Assembly (NCBI GenBank): GCA_965225895.1
Contig: CBDDBR010000011.1
Coordinates: 1,674,001-1,738,000 of the forward strand
Length of the DNA: 64,000 bases
DNA from: Endobugula sp965225895
Lineage (GTDB): Bacteria > Pseudomonadota > Gammaproteobacteria > Pseudomonadales > Cellvibrionaceae
Direction of reading: 5' to 3'
Made by a program: the position numbers and the translations under genes. How positions within the stretch are numbered: the stretch's first letter is position 1; each line of letters starts with the position of its first letter. This document shows, piece after piece, positions 9,851 to 18,843 of this stretch. Under the pieces are notes generated by a model. That model worked only from the letters and a program-made list of their open reading frames with translations. It ran no database searches and was not told the DNA's origin.

Positions 9851-10933
9851 TTAACGCAGTTTTAATGTCGCTAGACCTAACAGCACTAGCATCACGGTAA
9901 TAATCCAAAAACGTACAATCACTCTAGGTTCTGGCCAACCTTTTAATTCAAAGTGATGATGTATAGGTGCCATACGAAACACACGTTTCCCTGTTAACTT
10001 ATAAGACGCTACTTGAATGATGACAGAGGCTGTTTCCATTACAAAAATGCCGCCCATAATAAAAAGAACTATTTCATGACGAACAATAACAGCGATAACA
10101 CCCAAGGCCGCACCCAAGGCTAGTGCGCCCACATCACCCATAAATACTTGCGCGGGGTATGTGTTAAACCACAAAAAGCCTAAACCTGCTCCGCCTAATG
10201 CGGCACAAAATACTAATAACTCACCAGCGCCTGCAATATAAGGAATATGCAAATAATGCGAAAACTCAACATTACCCGCTAAATACGCAATAATACCTAG
10301 CGCTCCACCCACCATTACGGTCGGCATAATTGCTAGACCATCTAAACCATCTGTTAAATTTACGGCATTACTTGACCCAACAATTACCAAGTAAGTCAGC
10401 ACAACATAAGCCATGCCTAAATCGATACTCACATTTTTAAAAAACGGAATAATGAGTGCTGTTTCGGCAGGTGACATGGCGGTTTGATATAAATATATAG
10501 CCGACCCTAAACCAGCCACTGATTGCCAAAAATATTTCCAACGAGCGGGTAACCCTCGCGTATTTTTCTCTACAACTTTTTTATAATCGTCGACAAAACC
10601 CACCGCACCAAATACAGCCGTTACAATGAGCACAACCCATACATAACGATTACCTAAGTCCGACCACAATAAAGCGCTAATAAAAATAGCAATCAGTATT
10701 AAAGTGCCGCCCATTGTTGGCGTGCCCGCTTTCGTTAAATGCGACTCGGGGCCATCATCACGAACTACTTGGCCTACTTGTAAAATATTCAAACGCGAAA
10801 TCATCCACGGCCCAAATAAAAGGCTAATACCCAACGCCGTTAACACACCCAATATTCCACGTAATGTTAAATATTGAAAAACAGCAAAACCGCTATAATA
10901 TTGTTGTAAATACTCAGCTAACCAAACTAGCAT
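9851..10933 (-). CDS. mraY: Phospho-MurNAc-pentapeptide transferase
   Basis: MraY transfers phospho-MurNAc-pentapeptide to undecaprenyl phosphate, giving lipid I; it is a ten-helix inner-membrane enzyme. The conserved HLTKAGTPTMGG, GFVDDYKK (Asp pair), NAVNLTDGLDGLA and FMGDVGALALGAALG motifs and the C-terminal MAPIHHHFELKG His cluster are all present. 360 residues, exactly typical. The start overlaps the end of murF by 20 nt. Confidence 0.97.
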   Translation of the reverse strand: MLVWLAEYLQQYYSGFAVFQYLTLRGILGVLTALGISLLFGPWMISRLNILQVGQVVRDDGPESHLTKAGTPTMGGTLILIAIFISALLWSDLGNRYVWVVLIVTAVFGAVGFVDDYKKVVEKNTRGLPARWKYFWQSVAGLGSAIYLYQTAMSPAETALIIPFFKNVSIDLGMAYVVLTYLVIVGSSNAVNLTDGLDGLAIMPTVMVGGALGIIAYLAGNVEFSHYLHIPYIAGAGELLVFCAALGGAGLGFLWFNTYPAQVFMGDVGALALGAALGVIAVIVRHEIVLFIMGGIFVMETASVIIQVASYKLTGKRVFRMAPIHHHFELKGWPEPRVIVRFWIITVMLVLLGLATLKLR

Positions 10934-12314
10934 TATTATTTTCTCCTCGTTGAATCAACGCCTGCACCACTTTGTCCATGCGTGAACTACGTGAACCTTT
11001 TATTAAAAAAACAGTTTGGCTATCCGCCATTACTTTTGCCGCTTCGATCAATTGATCCATATGATCAAAATGAAAATTATTTACCGCAAATCGATCAGAG
11101 GCCGCTTTCATGTGCGCACCTACCGTTAACAAGTAATCAATATTTTTGTCTCTACCGTATAAACCAATGTCTTGGTGGGCTTTTAATGTGCCACTTCCCA
11201 ATTCAGCCATATCGCCCAGAACCAATATTTTTTTTGCTGGTATATCAGCTAATACATCTATAGCCGCACATACCGAACTAGGATTCGCGTTATAACTATC
11301 ATCAATAATCGTAGAATCATTAATACCGTGTAAACGCTGTAAACGCCCTGCGACACCCGTGAAGTTTTCTAAGCCTTGAGCAATAGCCTGCACATCCATT
11401 CCTAAAGCATAAGCACAGGCAGCTGCGGCTAGTGCATTAGCCACATTATGCAAACCTAAGACATTGAGTGATACCGATACCTGCACACCATTAATATGCA
11501 GTTGAAAACACACACAACCCGTATTGTTTTGTTGAATATTATGCGCTTGAATATCCGCTTGAGGATGCTGTGCAGGGTTAACACTATAGGTCAACGTTGA
11601 GCGATGCTCATTTTGCAATACCCATTGCGGCGCGTAATGATCATCAACATTAATAATGGCAATACCTTGTTCAGATAAGCCCTCATATATTTCGCCTTTT
11701 GCGATGGCAATATTATCAATAGAACCAAAACCCTCAACATGGGCAGCCATCACATTGTTGACCAACGCGACATGGGGTTTTGCCATATGCGTTAAATAAT
11801 CAATCTCACCGACGGCACTCGCACCCATTTCAATAACGGCATATTCATGCTCTGACGTCAGTGACAATAATGAAAACGGCACACCAATATGATTATTTAA
11901 GTTACCGTGTGTCGCAAAAACTTTTTCATTAAATGCCGTTTCTAATACGCTAAACAACATTCCTTTAACCGTTGTTTTACCACCACTGCCTGTAATGGCG
12001 ACTAACTTACCTGCAAACTGATCACGCTGCGCTTGGGCTATATGCCCCAATGCCAACGTAGTATCGCCAACAACCCACTGGGGCAACGAAATATCACTGA
12101 TTGCTTTCTCTACAACCAAACCGCAAGCACCTTTATCAACAGCTTGCTGCAAAAAGTTATGGGCATCAAATCGCTCACCTTTTAATGCAACAAATACATC
12201 TTGGTATACGAGATCACGTGTATTAGTGTTAACGGTTTGAAAAACTACATCGCCGTGAATAACGTCGCCACCAAAACGGGATTGAAGATGCGCAAATGAT
12301 AAGGCATGAATCAT
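10914..12314 (-). CDS. murF: UDP-MurNAc-tripeptide--D-Ala-D-Ala ligase
   Basis: MurF attaches D-Ala-D-Ala (from Ddl) to UDP-MurNAc-tripeptide. The ATP loop here is GSGGKTTVK, a common MurF form; EMGASAVGEIDYL, NNVMAAHVEGFGS, HNVANALAAA and IDDSYNANPSS are characteristic. 466 residues. It overlaps murE by four nt and mraY by 20 nt, so it is embedded in the cluster transcript. Confidence 0.96.
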   Translation of the reverse strand: MIHALSFAHLQSRFGGDVIHGDVVFQTVNTNTRDLVYQDVFVALKGERFDAHNFLQQAVDKGACGLVVEKAISDISLPQWVVGDTTLALGHIAQAQRDQFAGKLVAITGSGGKTTVKGMLFSVLETAFNEKVFATHGNLNNHIGVPFSLLSLTSEHEYAVIEMGASAVGEIDYLTHMAKPHVALVNNVMAAHVEGFGSIDNIAIAKGEIYEGLSEQGIAIINVDDHYAPQWVLQNEHRSTLTYSVNPAQHPQADIQAHNIQQNNTGCVCFQLHINGVQVSVSLNVLGLHNVANALAAAACAYALGMDVQAIAQGLENFTGVAGRLQRLHGINDSTIIDDSYNANPSSVCAAIDVLADIPAKKILVLGDMAELGSGTLKAHQDIGLYGRDKNIDYLLTVGAHMKAASDRFAVNNFHFDHMDQLIEAAKVMADSQTVFLIKGSRSSRMDKVVQALIQRGENNNASLVS

Positions 12315-13873
12315 AACGAGGCTGCCTCCATATCTCTTAGCGTTAAACGTGCAACCGCTTGGTCACTAAATGGAATTTTTGTTTCACCTATCAACTGGTA
12401 ATCTTCATGTCCTTTGCCTGCAACAACAATAATATCGCCAGCAGATGAGGTATGAATTGCGGCATGAATAGCGCGCTCACGATCACGAATAACTTGGTAT
12501 TTCGAGGTTAAAAAACCCGCACAAATATGATCAATTATTTGCTGCGGATCTTCATTGCGTGGATTATCGTCCGTTACAACAACATGGTCAGCATAACGCT
12601 CGGCAATACTTGCCATCACTTGACGCTTATCTTGATCACGATCACCACCACAACCAAATACGCAATACACCTTTCCTGTCGCATATTCATTCACTGCTTG
12701 TAATACATTCTTTAATGCATCGGGTGTGTGAGCATAATCAATGATCACTTGTCGATTCACTGTATTATTAATCGCTTCCATACGCCCTGTGATAGGTTGT
12801 ACAAATTCGATCAATGATAATATTTTCTCAAATGCCGCCACATTATTTTGAATGCATTTTTCAGCATAAAATGCGCCCAGCACTGCCAACAAATTACTTA
12901 AATTAAATAAACCGACCAAACGTGTAGACAAGGCATAAGAACCAATAGGACTATGCAGCTCTGCTTGTGTTGATGATGCCTGATAAGTAATGTTTGATAA
13001 GTACAAGTCTGCAGATGAGTCTTGAGTACTATAAGTAATTACACGTACATCATGATGAATTTTTGCTAACAATGCTTTCGCAAAAGCATCATCCAAATTA
13101 ATAATGGCAAACGACAATGATGGCGATATAAACAACTTTGATTTTGCCTCGCCATACGCGGCCATTGTTCCATGATAATCTAAATGGTCGTGACTTAAGT
13201 TAGTAAAGATCGCGCCATCAAAATCAATAGCGGCTACACGATCCTGCTCTAAACCATGTGATGACACTTCCATCACAATATTTTCACTACCTGCAGCAGA
13301 TAATGATGCGCAAATAGATTGCACAGTAATCGCTTCTGGTGTGGTCATACCCGTTGATGTTAATTCTGTATGAGCACTGCACATACCATCTGCCGTCTTA
13401 CGCACACGACAAAGACCATAACCATTAGTACCTATCACACCTGATAATTTTCCATCCAATGCAGAAATTTGTGCATACAATTGCGAGCATGTGGTTTTGC
13501 CATTAGTACCCGTGATACCAATAACAGGGAGTGATTGTGTAGGATGCCCATAAAACTGCCCTACAATATGACTTAATATTTTTCCTAATGATGGAAGAGC
13601 AATAATTGGCGTGTTATTTTCATAACGAACAGACAACCCATTGCCAGCATTGACAAAAACAGCAGACGCACCCTGATCAATAGCTTGCGGAATATATTTT
13701 TCACCATGCACATGCACACCCGCCATAGCGACAAAAATATCACCCTGACCAATGGCTCGGCTGTCTATCGAAAAGCCACGCACCACAATATCACCGATAG
13801 TATCGGGCAGCGTAAACACAGATAAAACCTGCGTAAGCGTCATTGCTGGAGGCACGTAAGTCGATACCATCAC
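12311..13873 (-). CDS. murE: UDP-MurNAc-dipeptide--meso-DAP ligase
   Basis: MurE adds the third stem residue. The DDNPRNEDP motif in the C-terminal domain is the signature for meso-diaminopimelate rather than lysine, so this organism should have DAP-type peptidoglycan. ATP loop GITGTNGKTTCSQL, TNLSHDHLDYHGTM and DYAHTPDALKN are also present. 520 residues, slightly longer than usual (about 490-500). Overlaps ftsI by four nt. Confidence 0.97.
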   Translation of the reverse strand: MMVSTYVPPAMTLTQVLSVFTLPDTIGDIVVRGFSIDSRAIGQGDIFVAMAGVHVHGEKYIPQAIDQGASAVFVNAGNGLSVRYENNTPIIALPSLGKILSHIVGQFYGHPTQSLPVIGITGTNGKTTCSQLYAQISALDGKLSGVIGTNGYGLCRVRKTADGMCSAHTELTSTGMTTPEAITVQSICASLSAAGSENIVMEVSSHGLEQDRVAAIDFDGAIFTNLSHDHLDYHGTMAAYGEAKSKLFISPSLSFAIINLDDAFAKALLAKIHHDVRVITYSTQDSSADLYLSNITYQASSTQAELHSPIGSYALSTRLVGLFNLSNLLAVLGAFYAEKCIQNNVAAFEKILSLIEFVQPITGRMEAINNTVNRQVIIDYAHTPDALKNVLQAVNEYATGKVYCVFGCGGDRDQDKRQVMASIAERYADHVVVTDDNPRNEDPQQIIDHICAGFLTSKYQVIRDRERAIHAAIHTSSAGDIIVVAGKGHEDYQLIGETKIPFSDQAVARLTLRDMEAASL

Positions 13874-15666
13874 GTTAATGGCTCCGTTTTCGGTGTTTCA
13901 TAATTAACAACATTTTTTGTTGATGCATGATTTAGCGATTGCACTTGACGTTGCTGCACCACGGTAGGCGGCACTTGCAATAACTGAAGACTGCGCTCAA
14001 CCACTTTGGCAAAAACAGGCGCTGCCACCTCACCACCATAATATTTTCCACGACTAGGCTCATTCACAACAACAACTGCAATCAATTTTGGATTATCCGC
14101 AGGCGCAAAACCTGCAAACAATGAGGTATAACGATTATCGGCATAGCCTTCTTTGCCCACTTTATGGATCGTGCCCGTTTTACCCGCGGCGGTATAATTT
14201 TCAAGATTTGCTCGTTTTGCTGTACCACCCGGCAGCACTACTGTTTTTAGCATGTCGACTATTTGCTGTGTGAATTTAGCATCAACCACTTGATCGGAAA
14301 CTTGCGCTTGATCGAGTTTTAAAATGGATACAGGCTTTTTAATACCGTTATCAGCAATAACCGAATATGCCTGCGCCAACTGCAAGGCAGTTAACGTTAA
14401 ACCATAACCGAATGAAAAATTCGCCTGCACAATGGGCTGCCAACGCGCATAGTTTGGCAATAAACCTAAAGCCTCACCTGGAAAACCTGTGCCTGTACTT
14501 TGACCTAAACCCATACGGAAATACATATCGCGAATATCATTTGCCTCTAAATCCAAGCTCACCTTGGTTAAACCTACCTGACTTGATTTAGTAATAATTT
14601 TCGTAAGATCCATCACGCCATAATTCACAGGATCTAATAATGTTTTTCTGCCTACTTTAAAATAACCTGGGTTTGTATCTATTGTACTTGTCGGTAAATA
14701 ACGCCCCGATTCTAATGCTGCCATAATCGTTAAAGGCTTCATTGTTGAGCCTGGCTCAAACTGGTCTGTCATGGCTCGATTACGCAATGCACTGGCTTTT
14801 AAACGGCTACGATCATTAGGATTAAATGATGGCTGATTAGCCATCGCTAATACCTCGCCAGTTTTAGCATCTAACAAAACAATAGAACCTGACTTAGCAG
14901 CATGACCTTTTACCGCAGCTTTTAATTCTCTATATGCTAAATACTGCAACCGTAAATCAATACTTAAGGCAATGTCTTTTCCTGAGACGGCCTCTTTCTT
15001 TAAAGCAATATCTTTAATGACACGCCCCGATAAATCTTTTAACACCTGCTTACTACCAGAGCTGCCCGCTAACCAATCTTCGTACGCAAGCTCTAAGCCT
15101 TCTTGACCCTTATCATCAACATTTGTAAAACCCACAAGATGTGCTGCCACTTCTCCTGCTGGATAAAAACGCTGAAATTCTTGTTGAGCATACACACCTT
15201 TTACACGCAAATTCGTAACTATCTTGGCATCTTCTGGCGCCATTTGCCGACGCAAATACATAAACTGTTTATTACGATAGCGATGTAATTTTGCTTGTAG
15301 CTTTTCGCTATTCATCTCCAAACTTTTTGCCAAAACAGACACTTTTTCTGGAGCATCTAGTAATTCTTTAGGGTTAGCCCATAAAGAAACCACAGGGGTA
15401 CTGATTGCCAAAGGCTCACCGTATCGATCAGTGATTACACCTCGATATGCGGGAATAGACTCAGTGCGCAGCGTTCTCGCTAAACCTTGCCCCTGTAAAA
15501 ACTCATAACCACGATATGTATCTGGCAATACTTGCAACTTCACCAAATGCCAAACCAGTGCAACAACAACCAGTAATAGCACAGCCGCAACACCATAAAA
15601 ACGCCAACGATATATCTGCGCCTTTTGTGTTCTCGAACGTAACGGTATTGTTACTGCATCACTCAT
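13870..15666 (-). CDS. ftsI: Septal transpeptidase FtsI (PBP3)
   Basis: FtsI is the septal peptidoglycan transpeptidase and the partner of FtsW. It has a short cytoplasmic tail, one membrane helix (about residues 24-43), a pedestal domain with the RGVITDRYGEPLA motif, and a penicillin-binding domain with catalytic STMK (307-310) and KTG (496-498). The third motif, normally SxN, reads SSQ at 361-363 in an otherwise standard KSSxVGLTK context. 598 residues. The start overlaps the end of ftsL by eight nt. The SSQ variant is visible directly; its effect on beta-lactam binding or catalysis is inference. Confidence 0.96.
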   Translation of the reverse strand: MSDAVTIPLRSRTQKAQIYRWRFYGVAAVLLLVVVALVWHLVKLQVLPDTYRGYEFLQGQGLARTLRTESIPAYRGVITDRYGEPLAISTPVVSLWANPKELLDAPEKVSVLAKSLEMNSEKLQAKLHRYRNKQFMYLRRQMAPEDAKIVTNLRVKGVYAQQEFQRFYPAGEVAAHLVGFTNVDDKGQEGLELAYEDWLAGSSGSKQVLKDLSGRVIKDIALKKEAVSGKDIALSIDLRLQYLAYRELKAAVKGHAAKSGSIVLLDAKTGEVLAMANQPSFNPNDRSRLKASALRNRAMTDQFEPGSTMKPLTIMAALESGRYLPTSTIDTNPGYFKVGRKTLLDPVNYGVMDLTKIITKSSQVGLTKVSLDLEANDIRDMYFRMGLGQSTGTGFPGEALGLLPNYARWQPIVQANFSFGYGLTLTALQLAQAYSVIADNGIKKPVSILKLDQAQVSDQVVDAKFTQQIVDMLKTVVLPGGTAKRANLENYTAAGKTGTIHKVGKEGYADNRYTSLFAGFAPADNPKLIAVVVVNEPSRGKYYGGEVAAPVFAKVVERSLQLLQVPPTVVQQRQVQSLNHASTKNVVNYETPKTEPLT

Positions 15667-15979
15667 GAATATTCACCACCACCACTTGTTTCATTGTTGG
15701 CACTGTCATCAATAATTTTTCTGTTGCTATTTTTTCAATACGCCCAAAAGAAGCATGCGCACTTTCTTCTAATAAGTATTTTCCCCAATCAACCTGCAAT
15801 GCGTTTTGCTGCACACGCAAAACCTCTAATGCACTAAATTTATTACGCGTATCGTGCGCAGAATAAATAACAGCTAACGCAGAAACCAATACAGCAATCC
15901 ACAGTAAAAACACCCACAACAACTGCTGTCGAAAGGTGTTTTTATTATTGGCACTTTTAGCTTTTAATACGCTTTGCAT
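15659..15979 (-). CDS. ftsL: Cell division protein FtsL
   Basis: Small bitopic divisome protein that forms a coiled-coil complex with FtsB and FtsQ. A cytoplasmic tail of about 22 residues precedes one membrane helix (LLWVFLLWIAVLVSALAVIYSAHD), then a periplasmic helical segment ending near KQVVVVNIHE. 106 residues. FtsL diverges strongly in sequence, so identification rests on topology, length and its invariable place between rsmH and ftsI. Confidence 0.9.
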   Translation of the reverse strand: MQSVLKAKSANNKNTFRQQLLWVFLLWIAVLVSALAVIYSAHDTRNKFSALEVLRVQQNALQVDWGKYLLEESAHASFGRIEKIATEKLLMTVPTMKQVVVVNIHE

Positions 15980-15986
15980 ACATATC

Positions 15987-16922
15987 TCACGCTATTTTTT
16001 CTGCTACACGCATTACCGCACTGCGCGCACGAGGATTACGCTCTAATTCAACAGCACTTGCTTTCACTGCTTTGCCAATACTACGTAGTCGTTTATTAAG
16101 CTGCTCTTCTCTAACAGGCACACCAATCGGTAATGGATCACCTTTTACCTGCTGACGAATAAAACGCTTAACACGACGATCTTCCAGCGAATGAAAACTG
16201 ATAACCACTAAACGGCCACCAACATCTAGCACATCCAATGCCTGACCCAGCACATCATCTAAGTCTTTTAATTCATCATTAATAAAAATTCTGATTGCCT
16301 GAAACGCTCTCGTCGCAGGATGCTTACCTTTTTCCCATGCGGGGTTAGCCTCTGAAACAATTTTCGCCAATCGTTGCGTGGTCACAATAGGCTCAACCGC
16401 TTGCTCAGACACAATAGCTCGCGCAATACGTTTAGAGAACCGCTCTTCGCCATACTCTTTTAATACACGCGCAATATCCGCCTCACTCGCATACTCCAAC
16501 CACTCTGCCGCGGTTTGTCCTACCGCTGTATTCATGCGCATATCCAGCGGCCCTTCTTGCATAAAACTAAAACCTCGTTCAGCTTCATCTAATTGCGGAG
16601 AAGACACACCCAAATCCAATAAAACACCCGTAACCGAGCCCGCTTTATCTAGACCCATTAACCACTCTTTCATTTGCGCAAATGAACCATGCTGAATAAA
16701 GAATCGAGCATCATCCGCAAATAGTTTTTCAGCTTCTGCGATAGCAACTACATCTTTATCAATAGCCATAAGCTGCGCATCAGCAGATAATTTTTGTAAT
16801 ATTTTTTGGCTATGCCCGCCACGACCAAACGTGCCATCCACATAAAAGCCACTATCATCGGTAATTAGCGCATCTACCGCTTCATTAAGCAGCACACTGA
16901 TATGTAATTCTTGATTTTTCAT
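15987..16922 (-). CDS. rsmH: 16S rRNA m4C1402 methyltransferase
   Basis: RsmH N4-methylates C1402 in the ribosomal P site of 16S rRNA with S-adenosylmethionine. The SAM loop YVDGTFGRGGHSQKIL, LLDLGVSSPQLDEAERGFSF, GPLDMRM and the C-terminal VISFHSLEDRRVKRFI motifs are all present. A GTG at 16925 is in frame, but ATG at 16922 overlaps the mraZ stop as TGATG, which supports coupling and this start. About 311 residues, normal. Confidence 0.97.
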   Translation of the reverse strand: MKNQELHISVLLNEAVDALITDDSGFYVDGTFGRGGHSQKILQKLSADAQLMAIDKDVVAIAEAEKLFADDARFFIQHGSFAQMKEWLMGLDKAGSVTGVLLDLGVSSPQLDEAERGFSFMQEGPLDMRMNTAVGQTAAEWLEYASEADIARVLKEYGEERFSKRIARAIVSEQAVEPIVTTQRLAKIVSEANPAWEKGKHPATRAFQAIRIFINDELKDLDDVLGQALDVLDVGGRLVVISFHSLEDRRVKRFIRQQVKGDPLPIGVPVREEQLNKRLRSIGKAVKASAVELERNPRARSAVMRVAEKIA

Positions 16923-17365
16923 CACAGCGCCAAATTCTGCATGCCTTCCGGCATCGTTTCGTCATCAATTGGCGAATCTATATAGCGAGAAAACTGGTCT
17001 TCACACCACAGCTCCATGCTTTTTCCCTGCCCAACTAACATTAATTTCTTTTCCATGCTGGCATATTCACGCAATGTGGGTGGCAGCAATACTCGACCAT
17101 TAGCATCTAGCTCCAACGGAGAGGCATGCCCCATTAACAACAGCTTTGCTCGACGGGATATTTTATTAAAACTAGGGAACGCCTCTATCTTGGGCAGAAT
17201 CTCTTCCCATTGAGGTTCTGGAAATACGTGTAAGCAGCGGTTTTCTGTATGCGCAGTCACCACAATACGGCCGCCACAAGCTTCTTGTAGAAGCTCGCGA
17301 ACGCGCGTTGGAATCGCAATGCGTCCCTTTGCGTCCATATTGATTGAATGACTACCGTAAAACAT
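16922..17365 (-). CDS. mraZ: Transcriptional regulator MraZ
   Basis: MraZ is a ring-forming, AbrB-like DNA-binding protein that represses its own dcw operon. Two tandem MraZ repeats are visible: one with DAKGRIAIPTRVRE near residue 12 and one with DANGRVLLPPTLREYA near residue 90. The frame opens at a GTG (17386), but families start MF-G near the first repeat, so I chose ATG 17365, giving 147 residues. It is the first gene of the cluster and sits just behind phased TGGRN repeats that should be its operator. Confidence 0.95.
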   Translation of the reverse strand: MFYGSHSINMDAKGRIAIPTRVRELLQEACGGRIVVTAHTENRCLHVFPEPQWEEILPKIEAFPSFNKISRRAKLLLMGHASPLELDANGRVLLPPTLREYASMEKKLMLVGQGKSMELWCEDQFSRYIDSPIDDETMPEGMQNLAL

Positions 17366-17370
17366 GGTTA

Positions 17371-17435
17371 ATCCACTATTCTCCACAAAAACATTAATTT
17401 ATTCCAAAAAACCCACAAAAATCTACTTTTCCCCA
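17371..17435 (-). promoter_or_regulatory. Probable MraZ operator (phased TGGRN repeats)
   Basis: On the minus strand TGGGG, TAGAT, TGGGT, TGGAA, TGGAG and TGGAT begin at 17435, 17425, 17415, 17406, 17385 and 17375, so nearly all are spaced ten base pairs apart. MraZ of other bacteria binds TGGGN repeats separated by five-nt spacers in front of mraZ, the same period. Two copies are exact TGGG and four are degenerate. Binding is inferred from pattern and place. Confidence 0.65.
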
Positions 17436-17444
17436 CATTGTTAC

Positions 17445-17473
17445 ACTATATTCCGCACCGATTCAAAGCACAA
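17445..17473 (-). promoter_or_regulatory. Candidate dcw (mraZ) promoter
   Basis: Minus-strand TTGTGC (17468-17473) and TATAGT (17445-17450) are separated by 17 nt. The -10 is good, the -35 shares only TTG with consensus. The predicted start would lie just before or within the TGGGG repeat at 17435, so MraZ bound there could block transcription. Confidence 0.45.
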
Positions 17474-17662
17474 GCTAAGTTCGTGAAAAATGAGACGAAA
17501 ATTCGATAATTTGTGGGTAAATTTCATTAACGTGCAAGAAAGCACAAGAAATAAAAACGGGATTTTCTTTTTAAACAAGAAGATAGAGGCAAAACTTAAA
17601 GTAAAGTATTAAGAGAGGAGCTATTTAGTCTTTTTGGTCATATAAAATGATTTTTTGAGACA

Positions 17663-17685
17663 AGAATGTCATATAAAAACATTCT
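17663..17685 (-). terminator. Hairpin downstream of rnpB
   Basis: A perfect seven-bp inverted repeat, AGAATGT/ACATTCT with a nine-nt loop, begins 13 nt past the 3' end of RNase P RNA. It lacks a following U-tract, so it could be a weak terminator or a boundary for 3' trimming. The rest of the 310-nt gap up to mraZ contains only the dcw promoter and operator. Confidence 0.35.
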
Positions 17686-17697
17686 AAAAGAAGATAT

Positions 17698-18095
17698 TTG
17701 GAGTCGGCCTATAAGCCGGGTTCTGTCGTGGACAATCATTCATCTACAATGCATGTCACCATACATCTTTAGCAATCTACCCGAATCCAGCGCGAGTCAC
17801 GCCTTATGCCCTAAGACAATTGGATTCCTATTTGATCTTGCTCCGAACGGGGTTTACCATGCCACAAGCTGTTACCAGTTGCGCGGTGCGCTCTTACCGC
17901 ACCATTTCACCCTTACCCTAGTTAGAAAACTAACCATGGCGGTTTATTTTCTGCTGCACTTTCCGTAGGCTCGCACCCCCCAGGCATTACCTGGCGCTCT
18001 ACCCTATGGAGCCCGGACTTTCCTCTTAGCAGCACCTTAAATAGCCAAAATGAATATTCACGTTAACTGCCAAGCGATTGCCGAGCCGACTCCAA
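17698..18095 (-). ncRNA. rnpB: RNase P RNA (class A)
   Basis: This is the catalytic RNA of RNase P, which trims the 5' leader of precursor tRNAs. The ends TTGGAGTCGGC... reversed form an 11-bp P1 helix: 5' end at 18095-18085 pairs with 17708-17698. The 3' part contains the conserved ACAGAACCCGGCTTATAGGCC block (minus strand, near 17708-17728) and the GAGGAAAGTCCGGGCTCCAT block near the 5' third (about 18005-18025). Length, about 398 nt, is normal. It lies between mraZ and rsmI as in pseudomonads. A plus-strand frame through this region is a by-product of RNA structure. Confidence 0.96.
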
Positions 18096-18100
18096 ATAAG

Positions 18101-18129
18101 AAGATAACGCGCAATTCCAATAAAAACAA
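18101..18129 (-). promoter_or_regulatory. rnpB promoter
   Basis: Minus-strand TTGTTT (18124-18129) and TATCTT (18101-18106) are spaced exactly 17 nt, with the first paired bases of the RNase P P1 helix starting about six nt after the -10. Spacing and position agree well with a sigma-70 promoter for rnpB. Confidence 0.6.
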
Positions 18130-18324
18130 GTCATTTATAACGAAGACATCAACTTTTACAATACCAATATTTGATGATGCGCAACACCAATGATATGGTT
18201 ACATAATATACGAATAATAGCGCTTAACATCATCCCCACCAAAAAGCGGGATAAATAAGCTGCATTTTTCGAGAAATAATAATAAAAAAACAATATATCG
18301 GCATCACTTTAGCAATACCGAGTC

Positions 18325-18843
18325 ATGACCGTAACAATCACTATGAATACAACAATCAATACCGCTCAAATCATTAGCGAAAAACATCACGCTAAAACCA
18401 CTGGCTGTCTATTTTTATTGGATAAAGAAGAACAGCTCTTAGAGGTTTATTTTACCAAAGGCGAAATCACACATCTAAAAGCCAAGAACGCAACAGGTAT
18501 AAAAGCACTTAAAAAACTTACCTCACTACACCCCACCACCTCTCAATTTCATGATGGCATAGAAACATCGCACCAACAAAATATTCCCAATACATGCGAT
18601 ATTATTCATTCAATACAAACAACCAAAAATGACGGTCAGCCTACGGTATTACCGAAACATATAATGGATAAAGCCAAACAGTTATTTGCAGAATATGCAG
18701 GCCCTATTGCAACCATTATTTTTGAAGAGCAAATAGAAAAAGGCACATCACTTACGCACTTAATCACTACATTATCATCTTATATTGATGATGATAACGA
18801 CAGGCAAGCATTTTTAAATTCAGCAAAGAACATTAATCTGTAG
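18325..18843 (+). CDS. Uncharacterised protein, DUF4388/PATAN-like N-terminus
   Basis: I do not recognise this 172-residue protein as a named gene. The first half has the look of a small beta-rich sensor or adaptor module of the DUF4388 (PATAN) kind: GCLFLLDKEEQLLEVYFTKG followed by EITHLKAKNATGIKALKKL. The second half is helical (from about residue 110, a KHIMDKAKQLFAEYAGPIAT segment), resembling the C-terminal helical region that often accompanies DUF4388 modules. No signal peptide or membrane helix, so probably cytoplasmic. It lies alone between rnpB and rsmI and overlaps the end of the convergent rsmI by 11 nt. A second ATG at 18343 is possible. Domain resemblance is by eye and tentative. 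Confidence 0.7.
   Translation: MTVTITMNTTINTAQIISEKHHAKTTGCLFLLDKEEQLLEVYFTKGEITHLKAKNATGIKALKKLTSLHPTTSQFHDGIETSHQQNIPNTCDIIHSIQTTKNDGQPTVLPKHIMDKAKQLFAEYAGPIATIIFEEQIEKGTSLTHLITTLSSYIDDDNDRQAFLNSAKNINL

Noticed and set aside
17666..17968. 100-codon open frame on the plus strand
   Set aside because: It lies antisense to RNase P RNA, and its sequence is explained by the conserved RNA structure; no ribosome site or homology.
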